Shown here piece after piece: positions 8,095-15,434 of a DNA stretch of 64,000 nt. Within the stretch, counting starts at the first letter, position 1. Every line of letters starts with the position of its first letter. A program made the translations under genes and the position numbers. Source of the stretch: Oligoflexia bacterium (GTDB lineage: Bacteria > Bdellovibrionota_G > JALEGL01); NCBI GenBank assembly GCA_035326705.1, contig DAOLES010000008.1, positions 11,525-75,524 of the forward strand. The letters are read 5' to 3'. The notes below the pieces were generated by a model. That model ran no database searches, was not told where the DNA came from, and saw only the letters and a list, made by a program, of their open reading frames with translations.

Positions 8095-9512
8095 AGCACT
8101 GGCAGTATTTCACTGTCTTCACCATTGATTTTCTTTTGTCGATAACGGCCTTTAAGACGTTTAACAGGCAATTCATTTAGATCCAATTGATTTTTATTTG
8201 GGTTTTGTTTGTTGTTGTCTACCGTTGTCCCTGTCAATGGGTTCCATGTTGCTTCTTGTTCACCATTTTTAACGGTGAGGTTTTGCAAAATAAAGTCATC
8301 ACGTTTTGCATTGTGCACGCACATTGAAATTGGACCTTGTGGGGTTGCAACCATGAATACACAGCTTTCACATCGCTCTTGATCTAGGTGCTTTTCATCC
8401 ATAAAATTATGAATAAAATAAGTCATTTTTTGTACTTTACCTTTTGATTGAAGCAAGGCACCTTTCATGGCCCATAATTTTCTTAATACATACCCCATCA
8501 ACGGTAACCAAAGTGAAGGTTTAGTTAACACAAGCTTGGCAAAATAATTTCCGGTATTTGCTTTTTCTTCACGATCTATATTAAATTCTGCTGACTGTTG
8601 GACAATGGTTTTAAATAGCTTGGTTTTTTCTAAAAAATTAAAAGCTTTATTACCTGCAACCAAAGCAATGCCATAGCGATTACAATCGTGGTGACCAATG
8701 TGGGCAACATCAAAATTAATTGTGCAGCCAGCACCAGCATTAATTTTTTCACTGACAGTTTCTGGAGTAATCATAAAATCACGTTCTCTAAGCACGCCTC
8801 TGCCTGTATCAGCTTGCAATTGAAATGAAGCTAAATCTACTTTATCTGCATTCGCATTAAAAAAACGAACCAAATCCGGAATTTCATGAAAGTTACCTTC
8901 ATAAACTGTGGTGTTAAAAAAAATGTTTAACCCGGTACCATGCGCTGCTTCAATGTATTTTTCACGAATACGATTGAGCTCAACTTCTGTATTAAAGCCT
9001 TTACGCTCTTGGGTTAAATCAACATGAAAAGCAACATCCACCAAACCTGCTTGTTTTAAATCCAGCAATAAATCTCTTTTGGCTAAAATGCCGTTGGTAA
9101 ACAATGAGGTTTTAAACCGATACTGGGCAGCATATTCAACAATAGCAATCAGTTCTTCTCTTTTTCTAAGTGTGGGATCACCGCCTGAGATTTGAATATC
9201 TGTTTCTGGCCCATAGTGCTCATAAATATCATCCAAACGTTTGTATACTTCTGTAAGTGGGATATCTTTCACCGCTTCTGAAGCATCAGAAAGATAACAC
9301 AGAGTGCAATCCAAATTACAACGCTGGGTGATCTCTAAAGACACACAGCCAATGGGCCAACGTCGTCCAGCCATCTGATAATCATGCCATTGATTGTTAT
9401 CTTGCATGCGTTGTTTGGTCTGGGTTTTATAAACCCCATCTTTGGGTGGATTAGAATAAGGTTTCCAAGTTTGAATTTGTTGATCAGACAGGTAGGTGGG
9501 AGTTTTGTTCAT
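8091..9512 (-). CDS. Radical SAM enzyme of unknown substrate
   Basis: A 473-residue radical SAM protein. The 4Fe-4S motif CNLDCTLC (CxxxCxxC) lies at about residues 65-72, followed by the SAM-binding ISGGDPTLRKREEL. The TIM-barrel part includes FQLQADTGRG, a pattern that recalls the MJ0619/tetraether-synthase-like group. The C terminus has further cysteines (ERCESCVF and PISMCVHN) that could bind an auxiliary cluster. It is the first gene of the four-gene minus-strand operon. No precursor peptide gene is visible nearby, which argues against a RiPP system. Family is certain, substrate unknown; lipid modification is inference from the neighbours. Confidence 0.88.
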   Translation of the reverse strand: MNKTPTYLSDQQIQTWKPYSNPPKDGVYKTQTKQRMQDNNQWHDYQMAGRRWPIGCVSLEITQRCNLDCTLCYLSDASEAVKDIPLTEVYKRLDDIYEHYGPETDIQISGGDPTLRKREELIAIVEYAAQYRFKTSLFTNGILAKRDLLLDLKQAGLVDVAFHVDLTQERKGFNTEVELNRIREKYIEAAHGTGLNIFFNTTVYEGNFHEIPDLVRFFNANADKVDLASFQLQADTGRGVLRERDFMITPETVSEKINAGAGCTINFDVAHIGHHDCNRYGIALVAGNKAFNFLEKTKLFKTIVQQSAEFNIDREEKANTGNYFAKLVLTKPSLWLPLMGYVLRKLWAMKGALLQSKGKVQKMTYFIHNFMDEKHLDQERCESCVFMVATPQGPISMCVHNAKRDDFILQNLTVKNGEQEATWNPLTGTTVDNNKQNPNKNQLDLNELPVKRLKGRYRQKKINGEDSEILPVL

Positions 9513-9642
9513 GATGGCCTTTGAGAAACGTTAAACTATTATCTGTATGCCATCATCATACATGGATAAACCAAAGAATAAAGCTATATTTCGCCTATCT
9601 CATTAGGTGCGCTGTATTACACATCCTAGCTTAAGAACGTTA

Positions 9643-10419
9643 TTATATTGCAATATCGTCTTTTTCTTGAACTTCCACCCGCTTTTTCATCAAACTGATG
9701 AGATGAGGGAAACCTTTGTCTTTGATGATTTTATTAAATTGACTCTGATAGGTACGAACCAAATTCACATCATCCAAAGTAATGTTGTAAATCATCCATT
9801 GTTTACCTTTTTGTAACAGATCATATTTAATATCAATATTGGCATCTTGTTGCGATACCGTTGATGTAACACTGGCGTTATCACCTTTTATTTTTTGATT
9901 CTTAAATGTGACCTCATAATCACCTATAATTTGACGTGAGCGCTTTAAATATGAACCTTCAACCAATTGAATAAACAAATCAGAAAATTGTTTTTTATTT
10001 TTTTCACTTTGCGTGTTCCAATGTCTGCCTAAGCTTCTCTTTGCCAACTCTTCAAAATTAAAAAATTCTCTAACTTGCTGGGCAATACTATCTTCTCTAT
10101 TTTTAGAGTTAGGTTGATCTACATAACTGCGTAATTTTTTAGTATAGTTGGCTATCACCGCTAAAGGTTGATCTTCTTCTATATTTTCTTGTTCAGATTT
10201 AATTTTGATACGTTCTTTTTGGCCATCTGTTTTTTCTATTTTTTGAATATGTTTTACTTCTGCAGCATTGGCAGTATTTTTTTCTTGCTGAGCTTTATCT
10301 AAGGCTTTTATTTCTGTATCAGCTTTTTTTGCCTGTTCATTGCTTGCTTTAACTGCATTGCCTTTGTTAGCACAAGACGCAATCAATAAAGTTAAGATCA
10401 TTACCCATAAATGTTTCAT
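9643..10419 (-). CDS. MlaC/Ttg2D-like phospholipid-binding protein, lipoprotein form
   Basis: A 258-residue protein with a lipoprotein signal (LTLLIASC). A charged Lys/Glu/Gln-rich linker of about 70 residues follows, then a MlaC (toluene tolerance Ttg2) domain: QVREFFNFEELAKRSLGRHW, SDLFIQLVEGSYLKR, VTSTVSQQDANIDIKYDLL and WMIYNITLDDVNLVRTYQSQF. MlaC shuttles phospholipid between the outer membrane and the MlaFEDB ABC transporter. Here the protein is lipid-anchored and has an unusual linker. It lies 90 bases downstream of a TolC-family gene on the same strand, with a GAGGAG ribosome-binding site; no mlaFED genes are in view. Confidence 0.85.
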   Translation of the reverse strand: MKHLWVMILTLLIASCANKGNAVKASNEQAKKADTEIKALDKAQQEKNTANAAEVKHIQKIEKTDGQKERIKIKSEQENIEEDQPLAVIANYTKKLRSYVDQPNSKNREDSIAQQVREFFNFEELAKRSLGRHWNTQSEKNKKQFSDLFIQLVEGSYLKRSRQIIGDYEVTFKNQKIKGDNASVTSTVSQQDANIDIKYDLLQKGKQWMIYNITLDDVNLVRTYQSQFNKIIKDKGFPHLISLMKKRVEVQEKDDIAI

Positions 10420-10509
10420 ATTATTCTCCTCGCTATTTTAAGCGGCCTCATCAAAAATCCAGTCAATTTTAGACAAGATAAACCCTTTTGCCAAGCATGC
10501 AAGCGCAAA

Positions 10510-11904
10510 TCAGTTGTTTTTTTCTACCCTAATATCTTCCCCAATTGCGCGTCTAAGGGCAAAATAGGCTTTATGATAATTATAAAGTACCTCATAAAAG
10601 TTGGCTTTTACGCTAGCATATCCAACAAAAGACTCTAACAGTTCACGGGCATCCATTAAACCTGCGCCAAAGTTGAGTGTTGAAGACAAAACCCAGCTTC
10701 TGGCTGATTTTAAGGCTTGGGTTGAACTATCATAAGCCTCACGCTTAGCCTTAAGATTCAGGTACTTATCTCTTATATCCAATTCAATGGCTTGTAAGGC
10801 TAAGTTTGTTCGGCTTTGTGCTAATTTTAATTTCACTTTTTCTTCTTTGTACTCAGCCGCTATGTTGTGAAAAGATAAATTCTGGCGGATACCAAAGCTG
10901 GCGCCAAAAATATTTCTGTTGAAACCATCATTGATATACGGGTTAGAAAAAGTAGCTCTGCCTGGCGCATCCGATAACTCCCATTGGCCGGCAATAAAAA
11001 TATTGGGAAAAAACTCTGCTCTTTTTGATAAAGTTAAGTGTTTTTGGGCCAAAACTGCTTTTTCCAATTGTTGTATTTCTGGTCTGGCCACCTTTGCACG
11101 TGCCATATAATGCTCACTGCTTTGCAGATTAAGTGTTGGTTTAGGCAGCTGACTGTCTTGGATGGTAATCTTTTGTTCACTGTTTAAACCCATCAACATT
11201 TTTAAAGAATACTCAGCAATATCTAAGCCCCTTTGCGCCTCAGCAGCACGTCTTTGGGTTTCATTGATAAACACTTTGATTCGCATTAAGTCAATATCTG
11301 TCACTTCACCCGAACCACTGTCCAAACGCTCTTGAACTCTATCTTTGGCCTGATTGGCTCTATCCAATAATTCTGCTACAAAATCTTTAATGTTTTGCAA
11401 ATAAACATGTGTCCAATACACGGTTTGCACTTGCTCTATCACTTCATTTTGCTTGGCTTTTAAACCCTGTTCTGCCGATAATACACCATTGCGCGCGGCT
11501 TTTTTTAAATTGTTCAAACGATTGAATAAAAACACAGGTTGAACAAACGTTAATTTACTGCGAATAAATGGACCCAACTCTTTCAAATTGGCATTGTAGT
11601 CAGGAAAATCATTGGCCGGACCAAAACCCTCTGGTAAATCCGGGACAACCCCTGTTAAGATATCCACTTCCAATTGTGGAAGAATCATGCCCGCAGTGGC
11701 TCTACCATGTTGCGCTTGACGCAAAGCCAATTCTTGCTCAGAAATATCCAACTGCGGCGCATACTGCGTGGCCGCTTCAATAGCATCTTTCAAGCCAATG
11801 GTTTTGACTGTTGCAGGGTTTGCCTTACTGTCATTTTGTGCAAAAGCCTGCACACTGACCATGCAGAGAAAAACCATACTCCATAATTTTACTAAATATC
11901 TCAT
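10510..11904 (-). CDS. TolC-family outer-membrane efflux protein
   Basis: A 464-residue protein with a Sec signal peptide ending near VQAFAQ. It shows the duplicated coiled-coil architecture of TolC-type channels: helix-rich segments with ALRQAQHGRATAGMILPQ and ARPEIQQLEKAVLAQKH, each followed by a beta strand pair, and the second-half KLKLAQSRTNLALQAIELDIRDKYLNL. It would form a trimeric exit duct across the outer membrane and periplasm. It precedes the MlaC-like gene on the same strand; no membrane-fusion or pump gene is adjacent, so the partner is encoded elsewhere or the role is lipid related. A terminator separates it from pckA upstream. Confidence 0.9.
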   Translation of the reverse strand: MRYLVKLWSMVFLCMVSVQAFAQNDSKANPATVKTIGLKDAIEAATQYAPQLDISEQELALRQAQHGRATAGMILPQLEVDILTGVVPDLPEGFGPANDFPDYNANLKELGPFIRSKLTFVQPVFLFNRLNNLKKAARNGVLSAEQGLKAKQNEVIEQVQTVYWTHVYLQNIKDFVAELLDRANQAKDRVQERLDSGSGEVTDIDLMRIKVFINETQRRAAEAQRGLDIAEYSLKMLMGLNSEQKITIQDSQLPKPTLNLQSSEHYMARAKVARPEIQQLEKAVLAQKHLTLSKRAEFFPNIFIAGQWELSDAPGRATFSNPYINDGFNRNIFGASFGIRQNLSFHNIAAEYKEEKVKLKLAQSRTNLALQAIELDIRDKYLNLKAKREAYDSSTQALKSARSWVLSSTLNFGAGLMDARELLESFVGYASVKANFYEVLYNYHKAYFALRRAIGEDIRVEKNN

Positions 11905-11945
11905 TTTCTTGGCTTTCTACCTGTTTTCGCCAAATTTGGCCAAGT

Positions 11946-11981
11946 AAAAAGCCCACAAAGTAAAAACTTTGTGGGCTTTTT
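11946..11981 (-). terminator. Intrinsic terminator after the PEP carboxykinase gene
   Basis: AAAAAGCCCACAAAGT and ACTTTGTGGGCTTTTT are perfect 16-base arms around a four-base AAAA loop, with T-tracts on both strands. It lies 20 bases after the stop of the minus-strand pckA gene and before the tolC start, so it ends pckA transcription and could work in both directions. Confidence 0.9.
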
Positions 11982-12001
11982 CATTTTACCTTCCTTTTTT
12001 A

Positions 12002-13573
12002 TCAGTACAAAGCATCAGTTATTTTGCTTTGTAAGGCTGGAAACTGATCTAACCAGGCTTTGCGTGCTTCTCTAAGCTCTTTTAAAGCAGTTTTAAAAGT
12101 TTCTTTATCCCAGAAATTTTCTGCTGAAAAACGATTCATATCAATACCTTCAACATTCACTGGTATCTCTACATCCAAAATCTCATCTTTGGCCCATTCT
12201 ACTGCATTTCTGCATACTGCTGTTAACATAGCAATGGTATCTAAAATTTTAATTTTTTCAGATTTTTCATGGCTGCCAAATTTACCGGTATTCAGTAAAT
12301 AACACTCAATCCTAGGGTTGGCTTTTAAAATTTCATAAAAACGATTACCTTCTTCATCTTTTGAACCAACAATAAATGGGTTGGTACCCACTTCACGCAC
12401 AGCCTCACCTTTAGCATTGGGATCAGCAGCTGAAGTTTTAATGGATTCACCCAACATAAAGGCCACTGCAGCTTGTTCTTGGCTTAATTTTGAAATAGGC
12501 GGACTCAATGGGTTACGTGTAATGAAAAAAATCTTATTGGCCAAAGGCATATCAATATCACCATCAGTGTTGATAACCTTAGAAACAGGAACCACTGCAC
12601 GACCATTTTGAGAAATCTCACAATTATCAAAATCAACATTACCCGCATCATCAACCCAAACATTTTCAAAGATTGCCTCTTTACACACCGCAGCTTGATA
12701 CAATGCTTTTTGGTCAACAGGATTTAAACCTTCTGTTTTAATATAAAAACCTTCAATCTCGGTTCCTTTGGCTGAACCATTGTTTTGCAAAATCACAACG
12801 TCATCTTGTCTTACTCTTACTTGTTCACCAGCATCTGTATCCAAGTTAAAATCATGACAAGTCAAACTGGTTTTACCTGTTCCTGATAAACCAAAAAACA
12901 AAATACCCGAACGATCAATCTCGCCAGTTTTTACATTTTTAGCCCACACTTCTTTGGAGCCTGCGTGCAAACCTAGTCCACCTTTTTGTTTACCATCGTA
13001 CATGACCATTCTTAAAAACGCTTTTTTGATTTCTCCATAATAATCTGAACCTAAAACATAGGTTACACAGGCATCAGGGTCTACTAAAATACGTCTTTCA
13101 CCAGGATACTCAGGAACATCCACTACAAACATATCTGGCTTTTCAAATTTTTTTGTGATTTTTCCTAAACTGGCATGAAACATGTGGGCTAAGCGGGCAT
13201 ATTTTTTAGTGACCCATAAACGACAAGCATAGACATCATTACTTTCACCTTGACAAAGCTGTCTGTCCACCTCAATGACAGGGGTGGTTTTTAAATACTC
13301 CTGAATCTCTTGAATAACTTTTCTATCTTCCGCAGTAACTTGGCCATCGACAGTTGTGCGGGTAAAAGCTGCACTTCTAGCTTTGAATTTGGCAACATAA
13401 GCAGCACTGTAATATTCCGTGGTCTTTTCCTCTTGTTTGGCCATCATTCTCAGTTCTTCACGACTGCTATTTTTAATAACCTCTGCCGCTTGGGGTTGAA
13501 CCGTAAACTCTGACTGCTGTTTTTTGCTGTTTTGGGTCACCATGCTATTCTCTTTCACTTGTGTTTGTATCAT
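12002..13573 (-). CDS. pckA: ATP-type phosphoenolpyruvate carboxykinase, divergent
   Basis: A 523-residue PEPCK (ATP) family protein, which converts oxaloacetate and ATP to PEP, CO2 and ADP in gluconeogenesis. The kinase-1a P-loop GLSGTGKTSLT (about 226-236), the kinase-2-like RQDDVVIL (usually GDDEHGW), the metal-site His in LGLHAGS, ENVWVDD and SPPISKLSQEQAAVAFMLG match the family in order. Several blocks differ clearly from the E. coli-type enzyme, for example NGRAVVPVSKVIN in place of the usual ENTRAAYPI. An internal start at 13543 (MVTQNSKK) is possible. It is monocistronic with a strong terminator. Specificity is likely but not proven by the motifs alone. Confidence 0.82.
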   Translation of the reverse strand: MIQTQVKENSMVTQNSKKQQSEFTVQPQAAEVIKNSSREELRMMAKQEEKTTEYYSAAYVAKFKARSAAFTRTTVDGQVTAEDRKVIQEIQEYLKTTPVIEVDRQLCQGESNDVYACRLWVTKKYARLAHMFHASLGKITKKFEKPDMFVVDVPEYPGERRILVDPDACVTYVLGSDYYGEIKKAFLRMVMYDGKQKGGLGLHAGSKEVWAKNVKTGEIDRSGILFFGLSGTGKTSLTCHDFNLDTDAGEQVRVRQDDVVILQNNGSAKGTEIEGFYIKTEGLNPVDQKALYQAAVCKEAIFENVWVDDAGNVDFDNCEISQNGRAVVPVSKVINTDGDIDMPLANKIFFITRNPLSPPISKLSQEQAAVAFMLGESIKTSAADPNAKGEAVREVGTNPFIVGSKDEEGNRFYEILKANPRIECYLLNTGKFGSHEKSEKIKILDTIAMLTAVCRNAVEWAKDEILDVEIPVNVEGIDMNRFSAENFWDKETFKTALKELREARKAWLDQFPALQSKITDALY

Positions 13574-13631
13574 TGTGCATCCTTTGAAAAATTTTTGCCA
13601 TTATTACCATTTTTTTAGTTTTTTCTCAAAT

Positions 13632-13847
13632 CTAATAGAAAAAGTCTTTTGATTTCAAATGATTATCAAAAAACCTAAGCCTTGCCCCCGGCTTTGAGAG
13701 AACCCACTCATATGACACTTTTGAAGCAAAAGCAAGTTTTTTATGCTGTGCATCATAAACTTTAAACATCATGTACAAAACTTTTTCCAAAATGCTGACT
13801 ATTGATGTTTTTGTATTTTTAGGCTTGTTAACACATGAAATACTCAT
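13632..13847 (-). CDS. Possible small protein, unknown
   Basis: An open frame of 71 codons from the ATG at 13847 (MSISCVNKPKN) to the stop at 13632; it extends to an ATG at 13889. The C-terminal half (KVYDAQHKKLAFASKVSYEW) has an ordinary protein-like composition, but I see no family match, no signal peptide and no clear ribosome-binding site. It fills the gap between pckA and the uracil-DNA glycosylase gene. It may not be expressed. Confidence 0.25.
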   Translation of the reverse strand: MSISCVNKPKNTKTSIVSILEKVLYMMFKVYDAQHKKLAFASKVSYEWVLSKPGARLRFFDNHLKSKDFFY

Positions 13848-13949
13848 TATTTTATGGAACCTGTGGATGCCTTGAAGATGCCAGTTCAATATAGCCTCTA
13901 TGCAATAATCTGTTCAAACTTTTTGTTCTACATGCTATGGCTTAAGCTC

Positions 13950-14636
13950 ATGTCTTTGGATAAAATCAACCAAGCCATTATCAGCTGTCAGCAATGTCCA
14001 CGTTTATTGGATTGGCAAAAACATATTGATGCCAACAAAAGAGCCTCCTATAAAGATGAACTTTATTGGTCCAGACCGGTTCCCTCTTTTGGTGACCCTA
14101 AGGCCCAAATTCTAATTTTAGGTTTGGCGCCAGGAGCACATGGTGCCAATAGAACAGGACGTCTGATTACAGGGGATAGCTCAGGTGATTGGTTATTTAG
14201 GTCTATGTACAAAGCTGGTTTATGTAACCAAGCATCATCAACACATAAAGATGATGGCCTACAATTAACCAATACCTGGATCAGCAATGTGGTTCACTGC
14301 GCACCTCCAGAGAATAAACCCAAAACGGATGAACGCGATAATTGTTTGCCTTTTTTAACTCAAGAACTTCAAACTTTAAATCATTTAAAACTGATAGTTT
14401 GTTTAGGGCAATATGCTTATGATTCATTATTGAAAACATTGAAAGATAACACTTTGGCGCATGTGCCCTCCCCCAAACAAAAATTCAAACATGCTTTGTG
14501 GATTGACCTAAACCCATACAAGATCTTATGCAGCTACCATCCCAGTCAACAAAATACATTTACCAAAAAATTAACCCAAACCATGTTGGATGATATTTTT
14601 TTTGAAGCCGCTCAAAAGGTACGGCCTTACTTTTGA
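13950..14636 (+). CDS. Family-5 (UDGb-type) uracil-DNA glycosylase
   Basis: A 228-residue enzyme that removes uracil and other deaminated bases from DNA. Motif A GLAPGAHGANRTGR followed by GDSSGDWLF is typical of family 5 rather than family 4, and motif B is the C-terminal HPSQQNTFTKKLT. Cysteines for the 4Fe-4S cluster are in CQQCPRL near the N terminus, VHCAPPENKP, and one more downstream. The frame opens upstream to 13854, but CQQCPRL should lie near residue 10-15, so I place the start at 13950 (MSLDKINQ). Its last seven residues (QKVRPYF) and the stop come from a palindromic repeat element. Confidence 0.88.
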   Translation: MSLDKINQAIISCQQCPRLLDWQKHIDANKRASYKDELYWSRPVPSFGDPKAQILILGLAPGAHGANRTGRLITGDSSGDWLFRSMYKAGLCNQASSTHKDDGLQLTNTWISNVVHCAPPENKPKTDERDNCLPFLTQELQTLNHLKLIVCLGQYAYDSLLKTLKDNTLAHVPSPKQKFKHALWIDLNPYKILCSYHPSQQNTFTKKLTQTMLDDIFFEAAQKVRPYF

Positions 14637-14683
14637 GATTTTTAATTTTAAGGTTTCTTAAAAGTAAGGCCGTACCTTTTGAG
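14611..14683. repeat. Two inverted copies of a REP-like palindrome overlapping the end of the uracil-DNA glycosylase gene
   Basis: Copy 1 is at 14611-14637, starting CTCAAAAGGTACGGCC. Copy 2 at 14658-14683 is its inverse, ending GGCCGTACCTTTTGAG. Each copy is itself an imperfect palindrome (CTCAAAAG...CTTTTGAG), and together they form a long stem with a 20-base loop. Related copies lie at 43051-43077 and 54168-54198 with the core CAAAAGGTA...GGCC...ACCTTTTG. This copy lies between convergent genes and may also end transcription of both. Confidence 0.75.
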
Positions 14684-14692
14684 ATAAAATAA

Positions 14693-14724
14693 AAAAAGCC
14701 GTGCTCTTGCGAACACGGCTTTTT
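14693..14724 (-). terminator. Bidirectional intrinsic terminator after the small barrel gene
   Basis: AAAAAGCCGTG and CACGGCTTTTT are paired around a ten-base loop, with A and T tracts outside. It is 25 bases past the stop of the minus-strand gene at 14749-15252, and together with the palindromes next to it also insulates the convergent uracil-DNA glycosylase gene. Confidence 0.9.
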
Positions 14725-14748
14725 AAATTTATTCAGTTTAGCTTCTGC

Positions 14749-15252
14749 TTAGAAGTAGTAGTGAATACCTACGCCTAAACCACCACCAACAGTTGAAAGA
14801 TCTGTTTGATCAGCACCTGTAGATGTGTTTAAGTCAATCGCTAAACCAGCTTCAGCACTGAAACCGATTTCTGGAAGACCTGCAAAGCTCCACTCAAAAC
14901 CTAGGGGAACAGAAATTCTAACTGCACTTACATCGCTGCCTGCGCTGCTATAGATAGCACCAGCACCAACATAGAAGTCTGAGTTTTCTTGTTCTACTAC
15001 GTCATACAATACACGAGCACCAACATTTAAAGCGTCAGCGGCATCAATAGCATTGAAACCAATGATAGCTTGTACTGTTAAGTTTGAAGAAACACCATAT
15101 TTTACTGACCAGTCACCATATTTTGTTGAAGAGTTGATCAAGTTGTTACCAGCGATATCGCCTTGGTAACCAATACCAATTTTACCAGTGTTGTCTTTTG
15201 CAAAAGCAACAGTTGTTAATAGGGCTAAACCTAATACCAATAGTTTTTTCAT
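14749..15252 (-). CDS. Small outer-membrane beta-barrel-like protein
   Basis: A 167-residue protein with a clear Sec signal peptide (MKKLLVLGLALLTTVAFA). The mature part is Gly-rich with alternating hydrophobic strands and ends in an aromatic residue (GIHYYF), as outer-membrane barrel proteins do for Bam recognition. The size fits an eight-stranded barrel. A strong ribosome-binding site GGAGG lies about nine bases before the ATG. It is monocistronic, with a good terminator downstream and a 180-bp divergent gap upstream shared with the S41 peptidase gene. No specific family is recognised. Confidence 0.75.
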   Translation of the reverse strand: MKKLLVLGLALLTTVAFAKDNTGKIGIGYQGDIAGNNLINSSTKYGDWSVKYGVSSNLTVQAIIGFNAIDAADALNVGARVLYDVVEQENSDFYVGAGAIYSSAGSDVSAVRISVPLGFEWSFAGLPEIGFSAEAGLAIDLNTSTGADQTDLSTVGGGLGVGIHYYF

Positions 15253-15434
15253 TTATATTTTCCTCCGTTTAATTAAACTTAACAAAGAAGTTTCTTCTTT
15301 GCTGTGTCATGTCTACCAATCACAAAAAAAAATGTAAAGAAAACAAGCGTTTTTAATATTAAAAAATTTTCATGCCCAAACATACTTTTTCCCCTTTGCA
15401 TTGCGTCGTTTTATTTTGTATATAAGGAATCTTA

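Noticed and set aside
8091..9512. RiPP-maturation reading of the radical SAM gene
   Set aside because: I found no small precursor gene, no RRE-like domain and no peptidase or exporter beside it; the neighbours fit lipid chemistry better.
13854..13949. Upstream extension of the uracil-DNA glycosylase frame to an ATG at 13854
   Set aside because: The extra 32 residues are hydrophobic and unlike the family, which starts close to the CQQCPRL motif.
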